Assembly (NCBI GenBank): GCA_023431215.1
Contig: JAEYXR010000113.1
Coordinates: 1 to 25,789, forward strand
Length of the DNA stretch: 25,789 bases
DNA from: Bacillota bacterium
Lineage (GTDB): Bacteria; Bacillota; Clostridia; Oscillospirales; Ruminococcaceae
Direction: 5' to 3'
Shown here: positions 6,784 to 13,528 of the stretch, piece by piece
Layout: the number at the start of each line of letters is the position of its first letter
Position numbering within the stretch: position 1 is the stretch's first letter
The notes under the pieces: model-generated
The model's database searches: none
What the model saw: only the letters and a program-made list of their open reading frames with translations
Told to the model about the DNA's origin: nothing
Program-made: the position numbers and the translations under genes

Positions 6784-7658
6784 GAAGAACAATGCTGTTT
6801 TTACCGGGCAACAACCCTAACATGCTGCAAAATGGCGATATTTTAGGTGCAGATTGCGTTATATTTGATCTGGAAGACGCTGTTTCGCCTGCCGAAAAGG
6901 ATTCTGCCCGTATTTTGGTGCGCAATATACTAAAAAGTCTGCCTTTTCAAAGTTGCCAGGTTATTGTCCGAATCAACTCGCTGGATACCCCTTTTTGGTT
7001 AGAGGACATTGGTGAAATGGTTGCACTTGCACAGCCCCTTTTAATGCCGACGAAGGTAAGTGATAAAACTTATATTCAAACCATTTCTGAAGCTATTGCC
7101 CATGAGGAAGAAAAAAATGGTTTGCCAGTTGGCAGCACCAAGCTGATGCCCCTGCTGGAAACTGCCTTGGGAATTGAAAATGCCTTTGAAATAGCAACAG
7201 CGGATAAGCGTGTGGTGGCATTATTTTTGGGAGCCGAAGATTTAACCGCAGACCTGCATTGCCGCCGCACCGGCGAAGGGGAAGAAATAGCATATGCACG
7301 AGCGCGCATTGTGTGTGCTGCCCGGGCAGCCGGTTTGGAGGTTTACGACACACCCTTTACCAGTATAGATGACATGGAGGGACTTAAGGTAGACGCATTG
7401 CGGGCCAAGGCAATGGGTTTTGATGGAAAAGCCGTTATTTCACCCAGACATGTAGACTGTGTTAATAAAATTTTCAGCCCCACAATGCAGGAAATTCAAT
7501 ATGCAAAACGTGTTTTTGAAGCAATTGACCTGGCAAAGCAGCAGGGCAAGGGTGCCGTTGCTTTGGGCGGAAAAATGATAGATGCACCCATAGTTAAGAG
7601 GGCACAGCAGGTACTGGAGGCAGCAAAGATGATGGGGGTGGGTGAGTTAAATGAATAA
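6780..7658 (+). CDS. citE: Citrate lyase beta subunit (citryl-ACP lyase)
   Basis: 292 residues, matching the family (about 290-300). It is a HpcH/HpaI-type TIM barrel; 'TMLFLPGNNPNML' opens the protein, 'DCVIFDLEDAVSPAEKD' follows, and 'LLETALGIENAFEIA' and 'LGAEDLTADL' carry the acidic Mg-binding residues. It cleaves citryl-ACP to oxaloacetate and acetyl-ACP. The GTG at 6780 follows AAAGGGGGACAGAGCA and overlaps the citD stop, so translation is coupled. The stop overlaps the citF start by 8 bp. Confidence 0.95.
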   Translation: MRRTMLFLPGNNPNMLQNGDILGADCVIFDLEDAVSPAEKDSARILVRNILKSLPFQSCQVIVRINSLDTPFWLEDIGEMVALAQPLLMPTKVSDKTYIQTISEAIAHEEEKNGLPVGSTKLMPLLETALGIENAFEIATADKRVVALFLGAEDLTADLHCRRTGEGEEIAYARARIVCAARAAGLEVYDTPFTSIDDMEGLKVDALRAKAMGFDGKAVISPRHVDCVNKIFSPTMQEIQYAKRVFEAIDLAKQQGKGAVALGGKMIDAPIVKRAQQVLEAAKMMGVGELNE

Positions 7659-9051
7659 GTTGGTAAAAACTTTGCATGAAGCCGTAAAGTTGTCAGGGCT
7701 CAAAGACGGAATGACCATTTCCTTTCATCATCACCTGCGCAATGGTGACTATGTTATTAACCTTGTGATGAAAACACTGGCAGACATGGGGTTTCATGAT
7801 CTCACCATCAACGCCAGTTCAGTTTTTGATGTTCATGCTCCGTTGGTAGAACATATCCAAAAGGGTGTTGTTACCGGTTTGGAAACAGACTATATGGGGG
7901 CGGCGGTAGGCCGTTTTATTTCCCAAGGAGTTATGAAAAAGCCTGTTGTTTTTCGCACCCATGGCGGCAGGCCGGGAGATATCCTCAGGGGACAATCCCC
8001 CATTGATGTAGCCTTTATTGCAGCACCTGCAAGCGATGTGCAGGGCAACTGTACCGGCGTTCTGGGCCCTTCTGCGTGCGGGTCTTTGGGATACGCCTTT
8101 GCAGACGCGCAGTGCGCCAAAAAGGTGATTGTGATTACCGATAACCTGGTGGAATATCCCCTGGTACGTTACTCCATTCCGGAAACACTGATAGATTATG
8201 TTGTAGAGGTAGATGCCATTGGCAATGCGGCAGGAATCGTGTCCGGCACCACACGCATTACCCGTGACCCTGTAGGCCTGCGGATTGCCCAGTATGCCAC
8301 ACAGGTCATTGCACATTCTGGGCTGCTTGAGGATGGCTTTTCCTTTCAAACAGGCGCGGGAGGAATTTCCCTGGCAGTTGCACGGGACCTGCAGCAGGTA
8401 ATGCTGGAAAAAAAGGTAAAGGGCAGCTTTGCCATGGGTGGAACCACCGGTTTTTTGGTAGACATGCTGGAAACCGGCTGTTTTGAAAAAATCATGGATG
8501 TTCAGTGCTTTGATTTGCGTGCTGTAGAATCGCTTCGTAACAATCCGTCGCACAGGGAAGTTTCGGCAGAGCATTATGCAAGCCCCTTTGCCAAAAGCTG
8601 TCTGGTGGATAACCTGGACGCCGCAATTCTTGGTGCGACAGAGATAGATTTAAATTTCAATGTCAACGTTCATACTGACTCCAACGGCCGCATTATGGGC
8701 GGCTCCGGTGGGCACAGCGATGTTGCGGCAGGAGCTAAACTTGCCATTGTGGTTGCGCCTTTAAGCCGCGCCCGACTGCCTATTGTGGTGGAAAAGGTAC
8801 TTTGCACCTCTACCCCGGGTCAAACCATAGATGTATTTGTGACACAAAAAGGTATTGCAGTAAACCCCAGACAAAAGGAGTTGGCACAGCGGCTGCGTGA
8901 TGCACAGCTGCCGGTAAAAAATATGGAGGAGCTTTATCAGGAAGCATTGTCCACTTGTGGAAAACCGGCTACTATTACACGGGGTGACCAAGCGGTGGCA
9001 CATGTTCTTTACCGCAACGGCACTTTGCTGGACACCATTTGGAATGTTTGA
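7651..9051 (+). CDS. citF: Citrate lyase alpha subunit (citrate:acetyl-ACP transferase), short N-terminus
   Basis: 466 residues of a CoA-transferase-like subunit that swaps acetyl for citrate on the CitD arm. Family blocks run throughout: 'KDGMTISFHHHLRNGDYV' near the N-terminus, 'RCGSLGYA'-like 'ACGSLGYAFADAQ', 'SFQTGAGGISLAV', 'EIDLNFNVNVHTDSNG' and 'GSGGHSDVAAGA'. Well-known CitF proteins are about 505-515 residues; this one lacks the usual first 40 or so. The ATG at 7651 has a stop codon directly before it in frame, so the short form is real unless there is a sequence error. It follows 'gggggtgggtgagtta' and overlaps citE by 8 bp. It ends the operon. Confidence 0.95.
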   Translation: MNKLVKTLHEAVKLSGLKDGMTISFHHHLRNGDYVINLVMKTLADMGFHDLTINASSVFDVHAPLVEHIQKGVVTGLETDYMGAAVGRFISQGVMKKPVVFRTHGGRPGDILRGQSPIDVAFIAAPASDVQGNCTGVLGPSACGSLGYAFADAQCAKKVIVITDNLVEYPLVRYSIPETLIDYVVEVDAIGNAAGIVSGTTRITRDPVGLRIAQYATQVIAHSGLLEDGFSFQTGAGGISLAVARDLQQVMLEKKVKGSFAMGGTTGFLVDMLETGCFEKIMDVQCFDLRAVESLRNNPSHREVSAEHYASPFAKSCLVDNLDAAILGATEIDLNFNVNVHTDSNGRIMGGSGGHSDVAAGAKLAIVVAPLSRARLPIVVEKVLCTSTPGQTIDVFVTQKGIAVNPRQKELAQRLRDAQLPVKNMEELYQEALSTCGKPATITRGDQAVAHVLYRNGTLLDTIWNV

Positions 9052-9134
9052 GTTGATTTATAAAGTTATAACTGCTTGACGATGCTACAAAACCAAAAAA
9101 GACCTTGATAGACACATTTGCATAGTTTGGCAGA

Positions 9135-9188
9135 AGAAAGGGTACCGGTAAAGGGTTGTTTCAAGACAACCTGTGCGGTACCCTTTCT
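9135..9188 (+). terminator. Long hairpin after citF, probable terminator
   Basis: Arms AGAAAGGGTACCG (9135-9147) and CGGTACCCTTTCT (9176-9188) pair over 13 bp, with a second nested stem GGTTGT/ACAACC between them. It is followed by ATTTAAAAAA rather than a clean T run, so termination is probable but not textbook. It lies 83 bp after the citF stop. Confidence 0.6.
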
Positions 9189-9352
9189 ATTTAAAAAATG
9201 AGGTGCTTCAGCAGAATTTTTAGCCGTAAAACACTTTTGATTTTTAACCTAATAAACAAATCAAAAAGTTGAATAATGCTTGTGCTTTTTGCGTTTTACT
9301 GTATTTTTGACTAATGATGCAATGTTTTTTTTGTAAAATCAGCATCAAAATA
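9189..9352. other. AT-rich intergenic stretch before coaX
   Basis: This is part of the 428-bp gap between citF and coaX. It is AT-rich with many T and A runs and no convincing reading frame. A small inverted repeat TGATGC (9315-9320) / GCATCA (9341-9346) lies just upstream of the coaX -35 box and might be an operator. No riboswitch or RNA gene was recognised. Confidence 0.3.
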
Positions 9353-9382
9353 TTGACACATGGTCTGCTTACACGATATGAT
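9353..9382 (+). promoter_or_regulatory. Sigma-A promoter of coaX
   Basis: TTGACA (9353-9358), 18-bp spacer, TATGAT (9377-9382). The start of transcription near 9389 leaves a leader of about 90 nt before the coaX TTG start. The inverted repeat TGATGC/GCATCA sits immediately upstream. Confidence 0.75.
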
Positions 9383-9479
9383 AAACCTGCAATATTTACT
9401 ATATTTATTGTTTTTACAGCAAAACAAAGCGTTATTAAAAAAATGCTTTATTCTGCACGACATAACCGAGGTGAATGTT

Positions 9480-10250
9480 TTGATACTTGCCATTGATATC
9501 GGCAACACCAATATTGTATTTGGAGTATACGACAACCTGAAGCTGCTTTTTTATTCCCGGGCAAAAACGGACCCCCTAAAAACAGAGCATGAGTACGCCG
9601 CCTTAATCAAAGAGCTATTAAGCCTTAAAAACGTATCCAGAGATCAGATTACAGATGCGGCCATTTCTTCTGTGGTTCCTGCATTGACCATAACAATGGC
9701 CGGTGCAGCAAAAATTATCTGCGGCTGTGATCCGTTGGTCATTGGTCCGGGAATAAAAACAGGGCTTAATATCCGGACAAACAACCCCAATGAGGTAGGC
9801 GCTGATTTGGTTTGTACATCTGTAGGCGCCATTGAAAAATATAAGCTGCCGGCCATTATTATGGACTTGGGTACCGCAACCAAAATTATTGCGGTTGATC
9901 ATACCAAATCTTTTATGGGCTGCTCTATTGCACCGGGTATTATGGTAAGCCTCAATGCTCTGTCTACATCTGCGGCTCAACTGCCCCATATTGGTATTTC
10001 TACCCATATAAAAACAATTGGTACAAATACAATAGACTGTATGCTGTCAGGCACAATTCTTGGAGCTGCAAGTATGCTTGATGGAATGCTCACCCGTTAC
10101 CATGAAGTGATGGGAGAAGTAAAAACGGTTGTGGCATGTGGGGGACTGGTGAACGCCATTGTTCCCCATTGTACAACAAAAGACATCATAATTGATGAAG
10201 GTTTGCTGCTGGATGGCTTAATGGCTATCTACCGACGCAATCGCCTATAA
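9480..10250 (+). CDS. coaX: Type III pantothenate kinase
   Basis: 256 residues from the TTG at 9480, which has GAGGTG (9468-9473) at 6-bp spacing and gives the family N-terminus 'MLILAIDIGNTNIVFGVYD'. It belongs to the ASKHA fold: 'DIGNTN' is the phosphate loop, 'IMDLGTATKIIAVD' the second motif, 'SIAPGIMVSLNAL' the following loop. The enzyme phosphorylates pantothenate, the first step of CoA synthesis, and type III enzymes usually need a monovalent cation and are not feedback-inhibited by CoA. One odd point: the usual 'GADR' before the second motif reads 'GADL', and 'GTATT' reads 'GTATK'. The ECF pantothenate-type transporter gene follows 208 bp later, supporting the assignment. Confidence 0.88.
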   Translation: MILAIDIGNTNIVFGVYDNLKLLFYSRAKTDPLKTEHEYAALIKELLSLKNVSRDQITDAAISSVVPALTITMAGAAKIICGCDPLVIGPGIKTGLNIRTNNPNEVGADLVCTSVGAIEKYKLPAIIMDLGTATKIIAVDHTKSFMGCSIAPGIMVSLNALSTSAAQLPHIGISTHIKTIGTNTIDCMLSGTILGAASMLDGMLTRYHEVMGEVKTVVACGGLVNAIVPHCTTKDIIIDEGLLLDGLMAIYRRNRL

Positions 10251-10458
10251 ACAGGGCGGTAACTGGTGAATACCCGTTTGGGGTCATTGGCTTTCAGCAC
10301 AAAGCTGCCTTTACAGTTTAGCACTTTCTAATTGTATGCCATCACAAAACAGTGAGGTAAAACAAATAGGAAAGTAATGTTTGGTGACTAGATACTGAAA
10401 GCTTTGATAATAATCTGCGCCGCATCCATTGTGAGCGGCAGCAAGGAGTGTAAAGCTT

Positions 10459-11070
10459 ATGTCAATTCAAACCCGTTCTTCTAACAGCGTAAAGACCCTG
10501 GTTCGTTTAGCCCTGTTATCCGCTATTTTGCTTCTTTTGGAATTTACTAATTTGGGGTATATTAAAACCCCGGGGCTGGAATTTACCATTATGCAGCTTC
10601 CGGTCATTATTGGTGCAATTATCATCGGACCCTCTGCAGGGGCATTGCTTGGCGGTGTATTTGGCTTAACTAGCTTTTGGCAATGCTTTGGTAAAAGTGC
10701 CTTTGGCGTTGTGCTTATGCAGATTGACCCTTTGGCAACTTTTTTGGTGTGTGTACCTACCAGAATTTTAATGGGATGGCTTTGCGGAGTCATTTTTAAA
10801 GCATTGTACCCAGCTGACAAGACAAAAAGCAAGTTGTTTTCTTTTGGGTTCGCCAGTCTTGCGGGAGCACTGTTCAATACAGTTTTATTTATAGGGATGC
10901 TGTTTTTATTATTTGGTAACAGTGAATTTATTCTTAATATGCGCGGTGACCTGGCAATTGTGCCCTTTGCAATAGCCTTTGTAGGCATTCAGGGGTTGTT
11001 GGAGGCTATCCTCTGCGGCATCATGGGTACTGCCATATCTCGTGCGCTTTATCGGTCGTTCCATAACTAG
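10459..11070 (+). CDS. ECF transporter S component, PanT-like
   Basis: 203 residues, very hydrophobic, with about six membrane segments (near 12-32, 40-62, 66-90, 95-118, 130-155, 165-195). 'LEFTIMQLPVIIGAIIIGPSAG' and 'GGVFGLTSFWQ' match the COG4684/PanT group of energy-coupling-factor substrate-binding subunits, which need the shared EcfAAT module encoded elsewhere. The neighbouring pantothenate kinase makes pantothenate the likely substrate. ATG 10459 follows 'caaggagtgtaaagctt'. The 208-bp gap before it contains a small GCCGC/GCGGC hairpin (10421-10441) near the ribosome site but no recognised riboswitch. A strong terminator follows. Confidence 0.85.
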   Translation: MSIQTRSSNSVKTLVRLALLSAILLLLEFTNLGYIKTPGLEFTIMQLPVIIGAIIIGPSAGALLGGVFGLTSFWQCFGKSAFGVVLMQIDPLATFLVCVPTRILMGWLCGVIFKALYPADKTKSKLFSFGFASLAGALFNTVLFIGMLFLLFGNSEFILNMRGDLAIVPFAIAFVGIQGLLEAILCGIMGTAISRALYRSFHN

Positions 11071-11110
11071 TGGATATGATAGACCATAGATAGTAATATT
11101 AAAATAAGAG

Positions 11111-11144
11111 AGTGGCTTTGACCTATGGTCAGGGTCACTTTTTT
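11111..11144 (+). terminator. Rho-independent terminator after the ECF S-component gene
   Basis: Thirteen consecutive pairs including three G-T wobbles form between 11111-11123 (AGTGGCTTTGACC) and 11127-11139 (GGTCAGGGTCACT), with a TAT loop and TTTTTT from 11139. Confidence 0.92.
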
Positions 11145-11439
11145 ATCAGTGTGCCTTGTTCAAATGGAATACTGTACGGTGCCATCATACTGTTCTGCAT
11201 GATATAATAAACGTAAGAAAGCCTTGTATCAGCTGTAAGGATTTTGCGGGTGTTGTGGGGACTGATTCAAAAAACATATAAGATGAAGCCGTGTTAAGTA
11301 TATTTTTGCATCAAAAAAACGGCTGAAATTAATACCCAGCAGATGCATACAGATAAAAAGCATAACATCATAGGCACTTGTTTTACAGGAATAATCAGTG
11401 GCCAAATAGCAGCAATACGCCTTGAAAGGAGAGTTTGCC
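11145..11439. other. Intergenic stretch and leader before the solitary SDR gene
   Basis: About 295 bp without a credible gene. It contains an extended -10 promoter (11200-11208), leaving a leader of about 225 nt, and a hairpin-capable pair AGCCGT / ACGGCT around 11287-11325. No known riboswitch was recognised. Confidence 0.3.
11200..11208 (+). promoter_or_regulatory. Extended -10 promoter before the SDR gene
   Basis: TGATATAAT gives a TGN-extended, perfect TATAAT -10 box. The -35 region 17 bp upstream (TGCCAT) is weak, as is common for extended -10 promoters. Confidence 0.5.
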
Positions 11440-12159
11440 ATGAACTTTGCAGATAAAGTAGCAGTTGTAACAGGCGGTGCAGGTGGCATTGGAAAATGTA
11501 TTTGTGAGGAGTTTGCCAAAAAGGGAGCAAAGGTTTGTGTGATTGATACACAGGACAACCCCTATTTTGTAGGCGATATTGGAGATGAGGATGTCTTACA
11601 TCAATTTGTGCAAAAAATAGTTAAAAGCTATGTTCAAGTAGATTATCTTATCAATAATGCGCCGCCACCCATGAAAGGGATTGAGAACTGTAGCTTTACA
11701 GAATTAAACAAGGCCTTGTGTATTGGTGTGACAGCGCCGTTTTTTCTCACAAAGTTGTTTTTGCCGTATTTTTCGGCGGGAGCAGCAGTTGTAAACATTT
11801 CTTCCAGCCGAGACCGTATGAGTCAGCCTCAAACAGAGAGTTATACAGCTGCCAAAGGGGGCATTGCTGCACTGACCCATGGGTTGGCAGCAAGCCTTGC
11901 AGGCCGTGTACGGGTAAATTCTATTTCGCCGGGGTGGATAGACACCGCTGGTACCGAGTATTTTGGCTCTGATGCTGCCCAGCATCCTGCAGGCAGAGTG
12001 GGCAATCCCTTGGATATTGCCAATATGGTACTGTTTCTTTGCTCAGACAAGGCAGGCTTTATCACCGGTGAAAACATCTGTATTGACGGCGGTATGACGC
12101 ATCAAATGATCTATCATGGTGACCAAGGCTGGACTTTAAATAAGCCTGCGGCACCATAA
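11440..12159 (+). CDS. Short-chain dehydrogenase/reductase (SDR), substrate unknown
   Basis: 239 residues, classical SDR length. The Rossmann glycine motif 'TGGAGGIG' is at 11-18, an 'NNAP' motif replaces NNAG at about 74-77, the catalytic Ser lies in 'NISSSRD' and Tyr-x-x-x-Lys in 'YTAAKGG', followed by 'SPGWIDT' and a C-terminal 'GENICIDGGM'. It is an NAD(P)-dependent cytoplasmic oxidoreductase. ATG 11440 follows GAAAGGAGAG at good spacing; the TTG at 11422 precedes that ribosome site and is rejected. It is a single-gene unit between two terminators, so context says little about the substrate. Confidence 0.92.
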   Translation: MNFADKVAVVTGGAGGIGKCICEEFAKKGAKVCVIDTQDNPYFVGDIGDEDVLHQFVQKIVKSYVQVDYLINNAPPPMKGIENCSFTELNKALCIGVTAPFFLTKLFLPYFSAGAAVVNISSSRDRMSQPQTESYTAAKGGIAALTHGLAASLAGRVRVNSISPGWIDTAGTEYFGSDAAQHPAGRVGNPLDIANMVLFLCSDKAGFITGENICIDGGMTHQMIYHGDQGWTLNKPAAP

Positions 12160-12163
12160 CAAT

Positions 12164-12191
12164 AAGGCCGTCATTAGAAAATGACGGCCTT
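12164..12191 (+). terminator. Hairpin after the SDR gene
   Basis: Perfect 12-bp stem AAGGCCGTCATT (12164-12175) / AATGACGGCCTT (12180-12191) with an AGAA loop, 4 bp after the SDR stop. The downstream T run is poor (GATTCATTTAT). It also lies just past the stop of the convergent 24-codon ORF and may serve both. Confidence 0.7.
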
Positions 12192-12198
12192 GATTCAT

Positions 12199-12273
12199 TT
12201 ATCTAAAGCAGCAGCATCTGCAGCGTCTGCAGCAGTTCCGACATCTGCAGCAATTGCATCTGTTACAACACAT
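12199..12273 (-). CDS. 24-residue cysteine/arginine-rich micro-ORF
   Basis: A complete small frame too short for normal gene finding: ATG at 12273, TAA at 12199. It begins 'MCCNRCNCCRCR' and contains 12 Cys (positions 2,3,6,8,9,11,14,15,18,20-22), 7 Arg, 3 Asn and one Phe, with no acidic residue. A good ribosome site (AAAGGGGTG, rc of 12280-12288) lies 6 bp before the ATG and an extended -10 promoter lies about 90 bp upstream. It sits between hairpins at 12164-12191 and 12371-12414, so it looks like an independent transcription unit. Metal (Zn, Cu, Fe) or thiol chemistry, or RNA binding, are possible. The adjacent NifX-like gene on the same strand also has a Cys/His-rich tail. I know no named family for it. 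Confidence 0.6.
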   Translation of the reverse strand: MCCNRCNCCRCRNCCRRCRCCCFR

Positions 12274-12307
12274 TAAGATCACCCCTTTCCTTGGGTATGT
12301 AATCTTA
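12274..12307 (-). promoter_or_regulatory. Inverted repeat enclosing the ribosome site of the micro-ORF
   Basis: On the minus strand TAAGAT (12307-12302) can pair with ATCTTA (12279-12274), directly before the ATG, and ACCC (12296-12293) with GGGT of the ribosome site (12284-12281). The fold would sequester the Shine-Dalgarno sequence. Whether it is a regulated thermosensor- or ligand-type element is unknown. Confidence 0.45.
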
Positions 12308-12360
12308 ACGCTGTGCTACTAGCATTATATGCACTACATTCTTGTGCTGTGTGCATTCAT

Positions 12361-12369
12361 ATTATAGCA
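12361..12369 (-). promoter_or_regulatory. Extended -10 promoter for the micro-ORF
   Basis: Minus strand reads TGCTATAAT, a TGN plus perfect TATAAT, directly after the 12371-12414 hairpin. No separate -35 box is evident because the hairpin occupies that position. A second TATAAT-like site lies around 12325-12331. Confidence 0.5.
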
Positions 12370-12370
12370 A

Positions 12371-12414
12371 ATAAAAGTCCCAGGCAGCAGATAATTGCTG
12401 CCTGGGACTTTTAT
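12371..12414. terminator. 19-bp palindromic bidirectional terminator
   Basis: Arms 12371-12389 and 12396-12414 are perfect complements around a GATAAT loop, with AAAAG at the 5' side and CTTTT at the 3' side, so both strands end in a T run. It follows the stop of the minus-strand NifX-like gene (17 bp). Confidence 0.88.
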
Positions 12415-12431
12415 GCTATGCAGACGCCGGA

Positions 12432-12818
12432 CTAATGGTTTTCACCACACCCATACTCTCCACAGGCGGCATCATGACTTTTTCCATGATGTTCACACCG
12501 TATTTCGGGGTCATAGCTCAAATTTCCTGCAAGAAAAGCCTTAACTGCATCATCGCAATTACCTGTAACGCCGCCAAAAAGTGTTATGTTGGCTTCGTCC
12601 AGCGCTCTCCTGGCTCCAGCACCAATGCCCCCGCAAATTAAAGTACTTACTTCAATTTTCTTTAAAATATCAGCCAATGCCCCGTGACCACTTCCATTGG
12701 TGTTTACAACAGCTGTAACACCAATCTCTCCATTCTCAACTTCGTAGACTTTAAAGCGTTGGGTGTGGCCAAAATGCTGAAAAACATGTCCGTCCTCATA
12801 AGCTACCGCAATTCTCAT
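12432..12818 (-). CDS. NifX/NifB C-terminal-like (dinitrogenase Fe-Mo cofactor) domain protein
   Basis: 128 residues. The domain of about residues 1-105 is the small NifX/NafY/VnfX-type fold: 'MRIAVAYEDGHVFQHFGHTQRFKVYEV' near the start (trimmed motif: FQHFGH), 'ADILKKIEVSTLICGGIGAGARRAL' in the middle, and 'DDAVKAFLAGNL' at the end. A short tail (about 108-128) is rich in Cys and His ('CEHHGKSHDAACGEYGCGE'), suggesting metal binding. In non-diazotrophic Clostridia such proteins often sit near Mrp-type ATPases and iron-sulfur proteins; no nif gene is present here, so nitrogen fixation is not implied. ATG follows AAGGGAGGA with 8-bp spacing. A leader of about 135 nt precedes it. Confidence 0.9.
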   Translation of the reverse strand: MRIAVAYEDGHVFQHFGHTQRFKVYEVENGEIGVTAVVNTNGSGHGALADILKKIEVSTLICGGIGAGARRALDEANITLFGGVTGNCDDAVKAFLAGNLSYDPEIRCEHHGKSHDAACGEYGCGENH

Positions 12819-12937
12819 AAGAATGATCCTCCCTTTATTATTGTTTAAACTTTGATGTAAAACCGATGTTGTTTTACAGTAAAAATTATCGCAATTGAAA
12901 AATAAAACTCATTACAAGAGTAAGCATAAACGATAAT

Positions 12938-12990
12938 TGGCATATGCCATCTATTATTTAGTATAGCAAGTTATTGGCATATGTCAATAA
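12938..12990 (-). promoter_or_regulatory. Promoter of the NifX-like gene with two palindromic operator candidates
   Basis: Minus strand: TTGACA (12987-12982), 16-bp spacer, TATACT (12965-12960) with TGC just before it, a strong extended promoter. A 20-bp imperfect palindrome TTATTGGCATATGTCAATAA (12971-12990) covers the -35, and a perfect 12-bp palindrome TGGCATATGCCA (12938-12949) lies just downstream of the -10. Both share the core GGCATATG. This looks like a repressor-controlled promoter; the regulator is not known. Confidence 0.75.
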
Positions 12991-13154
12991 CTCTGTGAAA
13001 ATATAAACTATTTAAATGGTAGAGGAACTAAAACGTCAAGAGACTGATATGGCATATTAACCAAAAAATATTAAAAATTTTATGCCCATCAAAACACTTA
13101 GTTCAAAACTGTATTGATTGTTTAAAAAAGAAGTGTGTAATAAAGCCATGTGTA

Positions 13155-13172
13155 TTGGCATGAAAATTGCAA
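13155..13172 (+). promoter_or_regulatory. Sigma-54 (RpoN) type -24/-12 promoter of the PTS operon
   Basis: TTGGCATGAAAATTGCAA matches the sigma-54 consensus TTGGCACGNNNNTTGCW with one clear change (C to T). The invariant GG (13157-13158) and GC (13169-13170) are 12 bp apart, as required. Transcription would begin near 13182, leaving about 84 nt before the ptsH TTG. Mannose-class PTS operons of Firmicutes are commonly driven by sigma-54 with LevR/ManR-type activators, which fits the genes that follow. No activator gene lies in the window. Confidence 0.75.
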
Positions 13173-13265
13173 TATACTAGGTGAGCAGATAAACAGTCTG
13201 AAAAAACACATTTTATCAAAACACTTATTTACTAACTTTATTATCAAAGGAATGAGGAGAACACA

Positions 13266-13526
13266 TTGGTAAAGATTGATGCAATAGTAAAAAATGAGAC
13301 AGGTTTGCATGCTCGTCCTGCGGTCAAACTGGTTAATTTGTGTAAGACCTATCAAAGCAATATCATTTTACAATCGGGCGAGCGTTCATGCGATGCAAAA
13401 AGTATTTTTAAGCTTTTGCAATGCTGTATTAAAAAGGGTGAGACAATAACAATATGCGCCGAGGGAGAAGATGAGAGTGAGGCGGCAAAAAACGTAGCCA
13501 AACTCATCGACGCATTGGAGGGCTAG
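13266..13526 (+). CDS. ptsH: Phosphocarrier protein HPr
   Basis: 86 residues from a TTG start at 13266, with GAGGAG (13254-13259) at 6-bp spacing. The active-site block 'TGLHARPA' places the phospho-acceptor at His15, and 'DAKSIFKLL' places Ser46 where HPr kinase acts in Gram-positives, so it could also take part in catabolite control. HPr passes phosphate from Enzyme I to IIA. It is the first gene behind the sigma-54 promoter, 2 bp before ptsI, so this cluster appears to carry its own general PTS proteins. It is somewhat divergent and Cys-containing ('LQCCIKKG'), compatible with an operon-specific paralogue. Confidence 0.95.
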   Translation: MVKIDAIVKNETGLHARPAVKLVNLCKTYQSNIILQSGERSCDAKSIFKLLQCCIKKGETITICAEGEDESEAAKNVAKLIDALEG

Positions 13527-13528
13527 AT

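Larger units (their letters stand above)
12819..13265. other. 447-bp divergent intergenic region between NifX-like gene and PTS operon
   Basis: It holds the minus-strand promoter and palindromes at 12938-12990, the plus-strand sigma-54 promoter at 13155-13172, an 8-bp inverted repeat AATTATCG/CGATAATT (12884-12891, 12931-12938) in the NifX-like leader and ACACTT/AAGTGT (13094-13099, 13131-13136) upstream of the sigma-54 site. A further ATATGGCATAT lies around 13048-13058. There is no credible gene in it. Confidence 0.6.

Noticed and set aside
7819..8574. 251-codon minus-strand open frame opposite citF
   Set aside because: It is a shadow of a well-supported gene on the plus strand, has no ribosome site and no recognisable protein motif.
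10251..10458. Possible riboswitch before the ECF S-component gene
   Set aside because: ECF genes often have one, but no conserved TPP, FMN, cobalamin or folate element could be recognised; only a small hairpin near the ribosome site is visible.
12432..12818. Nitrogen fixation locus suggested by the NifX-like protein
   Set aside because: No nif structural or assembly genes are present, and this small domain is common in bacteria that do not fix nitrogen.
13173..13178. Sigma-A -10 box TATACT just after the sigma-54 site
   Set aside because: No acceptable -35 lies 16-18 bp upstream (TGTATT), and the -24/-12 match is better; dual control cannot be excluded.
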